64,000 nt of DNA from Micromonosporaceae bacterium KJ-029 (GCA_005402585.1 BIFP01000051.1:354959-418958), one strand, 5' to 3'; counted from the first letter of the stretch, positions 50,265-58,685 are shown. The notes: generated by a model not told the origin, from the sequence alone. Program-made: numbers and translations.

Positions 50265-53200
50265 CAGCCGTTCCCCTCTCCGTCGCCGCCGGACCCGGCC
50301 GGCCCGGTCGGCACGCCGGGGGTGACCGCCGGCGGGACGGTGCCGGGCACGATGCCGGCCCGGGTTCGGTAATCCTCCACCAGGTCGCGCAGCGCCGCCC
50401 CGGTGGGCCGGCGGCCCGGGCGGACGTCACAGGTTCCGATCTTGCTCTCCTGGATCAGCACGTTCGGATCGAGGGTGATGCCGAACAGGTCGTTTGCCGA
50501 GTCGCCGGTGACCAGGCCCTCGAAACCGAAGTGGTACGGCAGCCAGAGCTGGTGGATCACCCGACCGTCCACCCGCAGCGGGGTGAGCCGGTCGGTGACC
50601 AGCACCTTCGCCTCGATGACCGCTCGGGCGCTGACCAGATGGGCCCAGCCGAGATGGGTCAACCCGACCAGCGTGGCCAGTTCCGGGGAGACCTCGACGA
50701 ACATCTCCGGTTGCAGCTCGGCCAACGGCCGGACGGTGCGGCTCATCCCGCCGGCGGTGTGGTGCTCGGTCAGCCGGCTGACCGTGAACACGTACGGGAA
50801 GACCTCGCTGTGTTCCTGCGGCGGGCTCGGGTTGGTCGGGTTGACCGGGTGCGCGTACATCTTGCGGGTCGGGTTGGCCTGCTGGGCGTACAGCGGGTTG
50901 CGCATCGGCGACTCGGCCGGCTCGTAGTGGGTGGGCAGCGGGCCGTCCAGCACACCGCTGGGCGCGTACAGCCAGGCCTTGCCGTCGGCCTGCATGACGA
51001 ACGCGTCGTCGCCGGCCAGGGCCGCCGGACCCGTGGCGCCCTCCGGCGGGCGGTACGACGGCGGTTTCGTCAGCTCGAAGTCCGGCACGTCGTGACCGGT
51101 CCACCGGCCGGCGGCCGCGTCCCACCACACGTAGCGTTTGCGCTCGCTCCACGGCCGGCCCTGCGGATCGGCCGAGGCACGGTTGTACAGCGTGCGCCGG
51201 TTCGCCGGCCACGCCCAGCCCCACTCGGCGGCCACCCAGTCCTGCTCGGAGCCGGGCCGGCGGCGAGCCGCCTGGTTGACCCCGTCGGCGTACACGCCGG
51301 TGTAGATCCAGCAGCCCACGGCGGTCGTACCGTCGTCGCGGGCCTCGGTGAACGCGGACAGCGGGCGGCCGGTGGCGGTGTCGTACCCGTTGATCTCACG
51401 CAGCACCGCCTCGGCGTCGGGCTCGGCGTCCGGACCGTGCGTGGGGTAGTCCCAGGTCAGGTCCAGCAGGGCTCGGTCGCGCGGCAGCGGCGAGCCGGCC
51501 AGTTTCTCCCGCAGCCTGCGCCCGAGGTGGTAGAAGAACCACAGCTCGGAGCGGGCGTCGCCGGGCGGGTCGACGGCCTTCTCCCGCCACTGCAGCAACC
51601 GCTGGGTCTGGGTGAACGTGCCCTCCTTCTCCACATGGGAGGCGGCGGGCAGGAAGAACACCTCGGTACGGCACTGCTCCGGCACGATCTCGCCGGTGGC
51701 GACCTCCGGACCCCGCTGCCAGAACGTCGCGCTCTCGATCATGAACAGGTCCCGGACCACCAGCCAGTCCAGGTTGGCCATGCCCAACCGCTGCGCCCGC
51801 CCGTGCGCCGAACCGACCGCCGGGTTCTGGCCGAGCAGGAAGTAGCCCTTGATCCTGCCGTCGATCATGTCGAGGACCTGCCGGTAGGTGCCGTGGTCGC
51901 CGGTCAACCGGGGCAGGTAGCCGTAGCAGAAGTCGTTCTCCGGCGTCGCCGCGTCCCCCCAGTACGCCTTGAGCAGGCTGGTCGCGTAGGCGCGGGCGTT
52001 ACCCCAGAAGCCCTTCTGACCCGGGTGGCGGATGCCGTTCACCCAGGCGTCGAAGCTCGGGTGCTCGGCGTGGTGCGGCATCGGCAGATAGCCGGGCAGC
52101 AGGTTGAACAGGGTCGGGATGTCGGTGGAGCCCTGGATGCTCGCGTGCCCGCGCAGCGCCAGCACACCACCACCCGGACGACCGACATTGCCCAGCAGCA
52201 GCTGGATGATCGCCCCGGTGCGGATGTACTGCACCCCGACGGTGTGCTGGGTCCAGCCCACCGAGTAGATCAGGCAGCCGGTGCGTTCCCGGCCGGAGTT
52301 CTCCGTCCAGGCGCGGGCCAGCTCCAGGAACTTCTCCTGGGGCAGGCCGCACACCCGCTCCACCATCTCCGGCGTGTAACGGGCGAAGTGCCGCTTGAGG
52401 ATCTGGTAGACGCAGCGTGGGTGTTGCAACGTCTCGTCCCGGTCGACCTGGCCGGCCAGCGGGGCGCCGTGCGACTCGTGCCCCAGCCCGGCGGCGGTCT
52501 CCCGCTCGGTGAGCGTCTCCCCGCCACCGGAGTCCCGCTCATGACCGGCGTACTGCCAGCTGTCCTGCACGTAGCTGCCGGTCTCGGGATCGAAGCCGGA
52601 GAAGATGCCGTCGGCGTCCTCGGCGTCGACGAATTCGTCGCTGACGATCGTCGCCGCGTTGGTGTACGCCAGCACGTACTCACGGAAGTCCAGCTCGTTG
52701 GCGAGGATGTAGTTGACGACCCCGCCCAGCAGCGCGATGTCGGTGCCCGCCCGGATCGGCAGGTACGCGTCGGCCACCGCGCTGGTACGGGTGAACCGCG
52801 GGTCGACGTGGAACACCTTCGCCCCACGCCGCTTCGCCTCCATCACCCACTGGAAGCCCACCGGGTGGGCCTCCGCCATGTTGGAACCCTGGATGACGAT
52901 GACGTCGGCGTTGGCCACGTCCTGTTGGAAAACCGTCGCGCCACCGCGACCGAAGCTGGCCCCCAGACCGGGGACGGTGGCGGAGTGTCAAATACGGGCC
53001 TGGTTCTCGATCTGGAGCGCCCCCATCGCGGTGAACAACTTCTTGATGAGGTAGTTCTCCTCGTTGTCCAGCGTCGCCCCGCCCAGGCTGGAGATGCCCA
53101 GGGTACGGTTCAGCGGGCGGCCCTCGGCGTCGACGTCCTCCCAGGTCTCGGCGCGGGCGGCGAGGATCCGGTCGGCGATCATGTCGAGCGCGGTGTCGAG

Positions 53201-53557
53201 GTCGAGATCCTCCCACTCGGTGCCGTACGGCCGGCGGTAGCGCACCGTCGTCTGCCGCAGCGGGCTGGTGACCAGGCTCTTGCTGGCCGACCCCTTCGGG
53301 CAGAGCCGGCCCCGGGAGATCGGGCTGTCCGGGTCGCCCTCGATCTGGGTGACCTGGTTGTCGGTCACGAAGACCCGCTGGCCGCAGCCGACCGCGCAGT
53401 ACGGGCAGACCGAACGGGCCACCCGGTCGGCGTCCTGGGTGCGGGCGGTGAGCCCGGCCGAACGGGCAGACTGAGCCGCCGCACCCCGGCCAAGCGGATC
53501 GGTGCCGGTGAGCTGCCGGTACACCGGCCAGCCCAGGAGCACGTCCCGCAGACCCAC
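50264..53557 (-). CDS. fdhA: Formate dehydrogenase alpha chain, selenocysteine-containing (UGA read through)
   Basis: 1097 residues if the TGA at 52988-52990 is read as selenocysteine (residue 190). Upstream the chain holds the [4Fe-4S] motif CPYCAVGC...GRLCPKG (Cys51, 54, 58, 86). Immediately before the TGA is GALQIENQARI, and just after it HSATVPGLGASFG, as in formate dehydrogenases where Sec ligates molybdenum. Downstream are molybdopterin blocks such as VIVIQGSNMAEAHPVG. No Tat signal is visible. The GTG at 53557 follows GGGAGG; GTG 53566 is possible. It is not a pseudogene: a SECIS hairpin and Sec genes are present. Confidence 0.93.
52940..52987 (-). promoter_or_regulatory. Bacterial SECIS element in fdhA
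   Basis: Directly after the UGA the minus strand reads CAC and can form a hairpin: GCCACC pairs with GGTGGC outside, CCCC with GGGG at the tip, enclosing loop GGTCT (52965-52969). The E. coli fdhF SECIS has the same GGUCU loop, and in both the loop begins 18 bases after the UGA. SelB binds such loops. Confidence 0.85.
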
Positions 53558-53713
53558 GTTCGACACCTCCCACCGGCGCTTACCCGTCTTGACCTTAGGG
53601 CAGCCGCCCCGGCTCGGCGAACCGGGCCGGGCAGAACCAGCCCAGCGGAGCCGATGTCGCCGGCACCCGGAACCGAGCCCCGCGGATCGGCGGCGCCGGG
53701 CCTGGGTACGACA

Positions 53714-53745
53714 CCGCCCCCGGGCCCTGTCGGGCCCGGGGGCGG
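53714..53745. repeat. Perfect 14-bp hairpin upstream of fdhA
   Basis: Arms CCGCCCCCGGGCCC and GGGCCCGGGGGCGG with loop TGTC. It lies about 160 bases upstream of fdhA, so on the minus strand it could be in the leader and act as an attenuator, or end a transcript coming from upstream. Confidence 0.6.
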
Positions 53746-53977
53746 GCGGTAGGTGTCGGTGTGCAGGTCGCCTCTCGGCGAGTGGCGCGACGCGGCTCCA
53801 GCCGGACGGTATTCCGCGAAGGCAATTTAGGTGAGGCCCGGGGACACTGGATCACACCGACGCTCGGTACAACCGACCCACCTCCGGTCTTGTTCCCGCT
53901 CTCCACCGATCCACTCACGCTGCACGGACAGGCGCGCGGCGGGGCACCCGCCTGGCCAACGAAGCGGAGGAAACTCA

Positions 53978-54024
53978 GATCTTGGACAGTTCCCGTTCCA
54001 CGCTGACGGGAACTGTCCAAGATC
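53978..54024. repeat. Perfect 19-bp inverted repeat
   Basis: Arms GATCTTGGACAGTTCCCGT and its exact complement (54006-54024) enclose the 9-base loop TCCACGCTG. It is less GC-rich than ordinary terminators here and stands next to a second hairpin, so it may be a dispersed palindromic repeat rather than a simple terminator. Confidence 0.7.
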
Positions 54025-54040
54025 GGCGGCGGAGATGCCG

Positions 54041-54072
54041 CTGGCCGGCACCCCGGGTGGGGTGCCGGCCAG
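54041..54072. terminator. Hairpin terminator after the lysozyme-like gene
   Basis: Arms CTGGCCGGCACCCC and GGGGTGCCGGCCAG with loop GGGT form a perfect 14-bp stem, 24 bases after the stop of the minus-strand gene. Confidence 0.8.
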
Positions 54073-54095
54073 TCGGTGTTCGGTTCTGTGGTGGG

Positions 54096-54677
54096 TCAGC
54101 TGTTCCAGTTCTGGGCGACCAGGTCGGCAGCCTGCTGCTCCCACTGGGCGTAGTGGTCGGGGTAGGCCGAGACCTGTACGGTCTGCGCGGCCTTGGTCAG
54201 CGGCATGTCCTTCCATCCGTCGACCTGCTTGAGGCCCTTCAGGAACGCCGTGGTGGAGTACTCGGGGTCGGTGATCTGCTCCACCGTGCCCCAACCACTG
54301 GACGGGCGCTGCTGGAACAGGCCCTGCGAGTCGTGGTCGTTGCGGTCACCCAGATGACCCAGGTTCTCCAACTTCGACTCCTGCAACGACGTCGCGATCG
54401 CGACCACCGCGGCACGCTCGTCCATGCCGGTCTTCTTCGTCGCGGCAATGATCGCCTTCACGTTCGCCATCTGCTCACCGTTCAGGTCGATCCGCGACTG
54501 CGCACCCTGCACACCATGCGGGATCAGCTTGCCGCTGTCCGCCTGCACGGCAGCAACCGGCTTGGCGGCGGTGGTCGGGGTGGTGTCCGCGAACGCGGCC
54601 ACCGGACCGGCGAACAGACCGCCGGTGAAGGCCAGACCAGCAATACCCAGAACACTCTTACGCAGCATCGAGTTCAT
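54096..54677 (-). CDS. Secreted lysozyme/transglycosylase-like protein
   Basis: 193 residues. A signal peptide (MNSMLRKSVLGIAGLAFTGGLFAGPVAAFA) is followed by a Thr/Ala-rich linker and a domain with lysozyme-like features: AAVVAIATSLQESKLENLGHL, in which the glutamate is the likely acid, and DSQGLFQQRPSSGWGTVEQITDPEYSTTAFLKGL. Such secreted domains cut or remodel peptidoglycan. The ATG at 54677 follows GGAG; the frame runs upstream without a signal peptide. Its leader region is unusually structured. Confidence 0.85.
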   Translation of the reverse strand: MNSMLRKSVLGIAGLAFTGGLFAGPVAAFADTTPTTAAKPVAAVQADSGKLIPHGVQGAQSRIDLNGEQMANVKAIIAATKKTGMDERAAVVAIATSLQESKLENLGHLGDRNDHDSQGLFQQRPSSGWGTVEQITDPEYSTTAFLKGLKQVDGWKDMPLTKAAQTVQVSAYPDHYAQWEQQAADLVAQNWNS

Positions 54678-54792
54678 GATCAAAGCTCCATTCGGGGGTA
54701 GACGCCCCGCAGACCGACCCAAGGGGGGATGCCGGCCACGCAGGCGCGAAGCACCGTCAGGCGCTCAAAACAAAAGGGGAGAAAGAAGATGG

Positions 54793-54812
54793 GCGGATCA
54801 GATCTGATCCGC
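54793..54812. promoter_or_regulatory. Perfect 20-bp palindrome
   Basis: GCGGATCAGATCTGATCCGC is exactly self-complementary. It lies 116 bases upstream of the lysozyme-like gene start, downstream of the candidate promoter at 54855, so it could be an operator or a leader hairpin. Confidence 0.6.
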
Positions 54813-54854
54813 GATCCGAGGGGTCAGCGCGGATAACGCCTGCCCGTCGGGGGA

Positions 54855-54969
54855 ACCATATCCAACGACCAACCGGCCACCAACATTCCCGGCCGGGGCC
54901 GGGGGCGGCGGCTCGCGGGGCGCGAGGGCCCTTCGCGGCGCCGGGACCATATCCAACGACCAACCGGCC
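54855..54969. repeat. Two copies of a 24-bp direct repeat
   Basis: Identical copies at 54855-54878 and 54946-54969 start ACCATATCCAACGACCAACC and end GGCC, 91 bp apart. On the minus strand each offers a TATGGT box; in the first copy TTGGTG lies 17 bases upstream of it, a plausible promoter for the lysozyme-like gene with a leader of about 170 bases. Confidence 0.75.
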
Positions 54970-55382
54970 CGGATCATTCCACCGAACCGCCGGGCCACGC
55001 CTCACGCCCATCAGCGCGGGGGCCCTCCTCAGTCAGCCACCCGTATACAACGCCACCCACCCGCCCGGCATTCCACCGGCCGGCCCCCGGCCCGACCCGG
55101 AAACCGGACATCAGGCAAGCCGCCGGACACACATCCAGGCCGCCTCCTGAGAAGGCGCCAGGGTTGCAAGCGCAGAGCCACCCTCGTTGACGCCGCCGTC
55201 GTTGACGGCCGGAAGCTGAGGGCAGCAGCCCGCACCGAGGCGGGGCGTACCCAATGGAAAACGCCCAAACCGTGACCTACGCCCCCGGAACGCCGACGGC
55301 GCCCGGACGGCGCGGGGCGCCCGGAACGGTCGGCGCGGCGGCGAAGGTTCGATCGGGGGCCGGCTGGGGTTACCCTGACAGC

Positions 55383-55724
55383 ATGCAGGCCGTCTCCCCC
55401 ACCGCGACCGGCGTGGCGTATCTTGCCCGGCCCGGCCGTCCCGCCGTGGTGGCCCGGACGCTGGCCGAGCTGCGCGGCCCCACCCGGGGCGTGGTGGAGC
55501 TGCCGGTACGGCTGATGTGGAGCACCGACCGCGCCTTCGACCTTGCTGACCCGGACCAGTTGCTCTGGATGTACGAGAACGTGCTGCGGGAGACCACAAG
55601 CGTCGACGACCTGCGCCGGCTCGTCAACGGCCGGACCCTGCGCCGGGTGTGGCGACTACTCAACCTGCCGCGCAGCGTACGGCTGGCATGGGAGGCCCGG
55701 CACCGTGGTCTCCGGTCGGCGTGA
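55383..55724 (+). CDS. Putative antitoxin partner of the AbiEii-like protein
   Basis: 113 residues: VAYLARPGRPAVVARTLAELRGPTRGVVELPVRLMWSTDRAFDLADPDQLLWMYENVLRETTSVDDLRRLVNGRTLRRVWRLLNLP. No named domain is recognised; the C-terminal helices are basic and could bind DNA or the toxin. Small genes in front of AbiEii-type nucleotidyltransferases are commonly their antitoxins. The ATG follows TACCCT by six bases, suggesting a leaderless message. Role is inferred from position. Confidence 0.65.
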   Translation: MQAVSPTATGVAYLARPGRPAVVARTLAELRGPTRGVVELPVRLMWSTDRAFDLADPDQLLWMYENVLRETTSVDDLRRLVNGRTLRRVWRLLNLPRSVRLAWEARHRGLRSA

Positions 55725-55757
55725 GCGAGCGGACCGTCCGACTCAGTAGCGTGGCGC

Positions 55758-55796
55758 CTCACGCCGCCGCGGGGCGGAGCGAGGCGGCGGCGTGAG
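55758..55796. promoter_or_regulatory. Hairpin covering the AbiEii-like start codon
   Basis: Arms CTCACGCCGCCGC (55758-55770) and GCGGCGGCGTGAG (55784-55796) are perfectly complementary. The GTG start (55792-55794) lies in the 3' arm and the GAGG ribosome binding site at its base, so a folded message would hide the toxin start. It could also be a partial terminator. Confidence 0.6.
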
Positions 55797-56454
55797 CGGA
55801 GCGCATCCGCACGAGTTTTACCGCGAGGTGGCCCGGGTGGCGTTGGCCGTCGCCGGGCCACACCGCTTCGTGCTCGGCGGTGGGGTGGCGTGGGCGGCGC
55901 ACGGACTGGTCACCCGCCCCACCGAGGACGTCGACCTCTTCGCCGACGTGGAGGGTGCCGCCGCCGCGGCGGCGGCCGGGGTCCGGGCCGCGTTGGAGGC
56001 GGCCGGATTCGAGGTGGCCGACGCGGATCCGGACAGCGACCTCACGGACCTGTTCGACGGCTTCGACCGGGACATGCGGGACTTCGTGGTCGGACGAGAC
56101 GGCCGGCAGATCCGGCTCAGCCTGGCACGACTCGACCGGCACCGCACCCCGGTGGTGATGATGGACCTCGGCCCGGTGATGGACGTACGGGACCTGATCG
56201 CCAACAAGACCGCCGCCCTGGTCAACCGGCGCGAGGTCCGCGACTACATCGACGTGGCGGCCGCATTGCAGCACCGGGACGTGGCCGAACTGCTGGACCT
56301 CGCCCGGCAAATCGACCCGGCCCTCGACGACGAGGACATTCGGGCGGCCGGACGCTACCTCGACCGGATCCCAGACCGCCGCTTCGCCCGCTACGGCCTC
56401 GGCCCCGCCGACATCGCCCAGGTCCGGCGGCAGCTGTCCGCCTGGCCGCGCTGA
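55792..56454 (+). CDS. AbiEii/AbiGii-like nucleotidyltransferase, putative toxin
   Basis: 220 residues. The nucleotidyltransferase start is clear: FVLGGGVAWAAHGLVTRPTEDVDLFADV (26-53), with the Gly-Gly turn and the DVD metal residues. The pattern GG...A...HG...R.T.DVDL is that of AbiEii, a toxin that inactivates tRNA by adding nucleotides in type IV toxin-antitoxin and phage-defence systems. The GTG has GAGG upstream but both sit in a hairpin. It lies 67 bases behind the putative antitoxin. Confidence 0.82.
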   Translation: MSGAHPHEFYREVARVALAVAGPHRFVLGGGVAWAAHGLVTRPTEDVDLFADVEGAAAAAAAGVRAALEAAGFEVADADPDSDLTDLFDGFDRDMRDFVVGRDGRQIRLSLARLDRHRTPVVMMDLGPVMDVRDLIANKTAALVNRREVRDYIDVAAALQHRDVAELLDLARQIDPALDDEDIRAAGRYLDRIPDRRFARYGLGPADIAQVRRQLSAWPR

Positions 56455-56573
56455 GCCGGCCCGCGACCGGGGCACCTGATACTTCAGAGGCTGCTGTGGC
56501 TGCCGTAACCTCCGCTCGTTATGGTGCCCGCGGTGCCCATGAGGCGCCACCAGACCGTCTCGAAGGGCAGCAG

Positions 56574-58364
56574 ATGACCCCCTCTCCCACCGGCCCGTCC
56601 CGCCGCCAGGTGCTCGTCGCCGCCGCGGCTGCGGCGGTCGCCGCACCGCTGGTCAACGCCGCGCCCGCTGCGGCGACCGGCCCCAAGCGGACCTGGGACC
56701 TCACCCTGCTCGGTACGTCGGACACCCACGGCAACGTCTACAACTGGGACTACTACCGCGACGCCGAGTACGACGACAGCCGGCAGAACGACGTCGGCGT
56801 GGCGAAGCTGGCCACCCTGATCAACCAGATCCGCGACGAGCGGCGCGGCAAGGCCACCCTGGTCCTCGACGCCGGCGACACGATCCAGGGCACCCCGCTG
56901 GCCACGTACTACGCCAAGCAGGAGCCGATCACCGTCACCGGCGAGAAGCACCCGATGGCCCGGGCGATGAACGTCATCGAGTACGACGCGGTGACCCTGG
57001 GCAACCACGAGTTCAACTACGGCCTGCCGCTGCTGGACAAGTGGATCCGCCAGCTCGGCTTCCCGGCCCTGGCCGCCAACGCGATCAACGTACGGACCGG
57101 CAAGCCGGCCTTCCTGCCGTACGTCATCAAGAAGGTCTCGCCCGGTTTCGCCGCACCGCCGGTGCGGGTCGGCATCCTCGGCCTGACCAACCCGGGCACC
57201 GCGATCTGGGACCGGGCGCACGTCGAAGGCGTGCTGCGCTTCGACGACATGATCGCCACCGCCGCGAAGTACGTGCCGATCATGCGGGACCGGGGCGCCG
57301 ACATCATCCTCATCTCGGCGCACGGCGGTGACAGCGGCACCTCCAGCTACGGCCCGGAGCTGCCGAACGAGAACCCGATCGCGATGCTCGCCGAGCAGGT
57401 CCCCGGCATCGACGCGATCCTGTTCGGACACGCCCACGCGGAGGTGCCCGAGCGGTTCGTGACCAACGCCCGCACCGGCGAGCAGGTGTTGCTCTCCGAG
57501 CCGTCGCGGTGGGGCCAGCGGCTGACCCGGATGGACTTCACGCTCATCCGCGAGCGCGGCCAGTGGAAGATCACCAAGAAGTCCGCGACCCTGCTGAACA
57601 CCAACACGGTGGTCGAGGACCCGAAGGTCCTCGCCGCGGTACGGGCACAGCACGAGAAGACCGTCGCGTACGTCAACCAGGTGGTGGCCCGATCCACGGT
57701 GGAGCTGTCGGCTGCCGCGTCCCGCTACCAGGACACCCCGATCCTGGACTTCATCAACCACGTGCAGACCGAGACGGTCACCGAGGCCCTGGCCGGCACC
57801 GAGTACGCGGCCCTGCCGGTACTGTCGATCGCCGCGCCGTTCAGCCGGACCGCGGTCTTCCCGGCCGGCGACGTGAAGATCCGCGACGTGGCGGGGCTGT
57901 ACGTCTACGACAACACCCTCGAGGCGGTCGTGCTCAGCGGCGCCGAGGTGCGGGCCTACCTGGAGTACTCCGCGAAGTACTTCCGCACCCACGCCCCGGG
58001 TGCGCCGGTCGTCCCGGACACGATCAGCGACCCGTCGGTGCCGGACTACAACTACGACGTGTTCTCCGGGCTCGACTACGACATCGACATCTCACGCCCG
58101 GTCGGCCAGCGGATCACCCGGCTGGTCCTGCCCGGCACCGACACGCCGGTGGCCGACGACGCGCGGTTCGTGGTGGCGGTGAACAACTACCGGCGCAGCG
58201 GCGGCGGCAACTTCCCCGGCATCGTGAAGACCCAGGTCTACAACGCGCAGCAGGAGATCCGTCAGCTGCTCATCGACTGGGCGCAGGCCCGGGGCGCGAT
58301 TGACCCGACCGACTTCTTCCAGCCGAACTGGCGCCTGGTGCGCGAGGGCGTCCCGGTCTTCTGA
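56574..58364 (+). CDS. 5'-nucleotidase/2',3'-cyclic phosphodiesterase, Tat-exported
   Basis: 596 residues. The N-terminus SRRQVLVAAAAAAVAAPLV has the twin-arginine start and hydrophobic stretch of a Tat signal. The metallophosphatase domain shows GTSDTHGNVYNW, LVLDAGDTIQGTPLATYY, VTLGNHEFNYG, ISAHGGDSG and FGHAHAEVPE; the C-terminal 5'-nucleotidase domain begins near 350. These enzymes release phosphate from nucleotides outside the cell. A strong terminator follows. The ATG at 56574 has AAGGGCAG upstream. Confidence 0.93.
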   Translation: MTPSPTGPSRRQVLVAAAAAAVAAPLVNAAPAAATGPKRTWDLTLLGTSDTHGNVYNWDYYRDAEYDDSRQNDVGVAKLATLINQIRDERRGKATLVLDAGDTIQGTPLATYYAKQEPITVTGEKHPMARAMNVIEYDAVTLGNHEFNYGLPLLDKWIRQLGFPALAANAINVRTGKPAFLPYVIKKVSPGFAAPPVRVGILGLTNPGTAIWDRAHVEGVLRFDDMIATAAKYVPIMRDRGADIILISAHGGDSGTSSYGPELPNENPIAMLAEQVPGIDAILFGHAHAEVPERFVTNARTGEQVLLSEPSRWGQRLTRMDFTLIRERGQWKITKKSATLLNTNTVVEDPKVLAAVRAQHEKTVAYVNQVVARSTVELSAAASRYQDTPILDFINHVQTETVTEALAGTEYAALPVLSIAAPFSRTAVFPAGDVKIRDVAGLYVYDNTLEAVVLSGAEVRAYLEYSAKYFRTHAPGAPVVPDTISDPSVPDYNYDVFSGLDYDIDISRPVGQRITRLVLPGTDTPVADDARFVVAVNNYRRSGGGNFPGIVKTQVYNAQQEIRQLLIDWAQARGAIDPTDFFQPNWRLVREGVPVF

Positions 58365-58379
58365 GCCGGCGCTCCACTC

Positions 58380-58419
58380 ACGACGAAACCCCCAGCGTCC
58401 GCGCTGGGGGTTTCGTCGT
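58380..58419 (+). terminator. Rho-independent-like terminator
   Basis: An 18-bp stem with loop TCCG (arms ACGACGAAACCCCCAGCG and CGCTGGGGGTTTCGTCGT) lies 15 bases after the 5'-nucleotidase stop; the stem contains a short GTTT run. Confidence 0.85.
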
Positions 58420-58484
58420 CGTGTGCCGGCCTGCCACCGCCCACGGACCAGGCGCGGCCCGGGCTCCGTTGGCGCTGGCTCGGG

Positions 58485-58685
58485 TCAGGCCAGTGGACCG
58501 ATCCGCTTGGCCAGGTCGACGAAGGACTGCCACGACGACCGGTTTACGTGGAGGGTGCCGCCCTCCCGGTCCTTGGTGTCGCGCACCAGCACGACGCCGG
58601 GCATGTTGTCGGCGACCTCGACGCAAGACCCGCCGTTCCCGCCGGACCGCGTCGACTTACGCCACTGGGGGGTCGTCACGTCCAT
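58485..58685 (-). CDS. DUF397 protein
   Basis: 66 residues: VTTPQWRKSTRSGGNGGSCVEVADNMPGVVLVRDTKDREGGTLHVNRSSWQSFVDLAKR, the standard DUF397 domain of filamentous actinomycetes. DUF397 proteins are encoded beside XRE/DUF5753 regulators and modulate them in development and antibiotic control. The ATG at 58685 overlaps the end of the XRE gene by 10 bases, so the two are coupled. The frame extends further upstream without conserved residues. Confidence 0.9.
   Translation of the reverse strand: MDVTTPQWRKSTRSGGNGGSCVEVADNMPGVVLVRDTKDREGGTLHVNRSSWQSFVDLAKRIGPLA

Larger units (their letters stand above)
53558..54095. other. Intergenic region upstream of the formate dehydrogenase operon
   Basis: 538 bases with no convincing gene; the open frames are arginine/proline-rich with no recognisable residues. 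It holds three strong hairpins (53714-53745, 53978-54024, 54041-54072) and an AT-richer stretch near 53805-53832 (GGTATTCCGCGAAGGCAATT) that may carry the fdhA promoter. Confidence 0.6.
54678..55382. other. Long upstream region of the lysozyme-like gene
   Basis: 705 bases with no convincing gene. It contains a 20-bp palindrome, two copies of a 24-bp repeat carrying TATGGT promoter-like boxes on the minus strand, and a T-rich run on the minus strand (CCCCTTTTGTTTTGAGCG) near 54763-54780. I looked for a c-di-AMP riboswitch, common before such genes, and found none. Confidence 0.6.

Noticed and set aside
52918..52990. Frameshift or nonsense mutation splitting fdhA
   Set aside because: The reading frame is the same on both sides of a single TGA, flanking residues match a selenocysteine site, and a SECIS hairpin plus Sec genes are present.
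44903..53557. selD gene within the selenocysteine locus
   Set aside because: I searched the translated frames for a selenophosphate synthetase and found none; it must be elsewhere.
53595..54020. 141-residue open frame upstream of fdhA
   Set aside because: Spans two strong hairpins, is Pro/Arg-rich, and has no family resemblance.
54678..54850. c-di-AMP (ydaO) riboswitch before the lysozyme-like gene
   Set aside because: The conserved ydaO blocks that I would expect are not present on the minus strand.
54757..55011. 84-residue open frame over the 24-bp repeats
   Set aside because: The repeated GRLVVGYG is simply the translation of the DNA repeat. No ribosome binding site or conserved residues.
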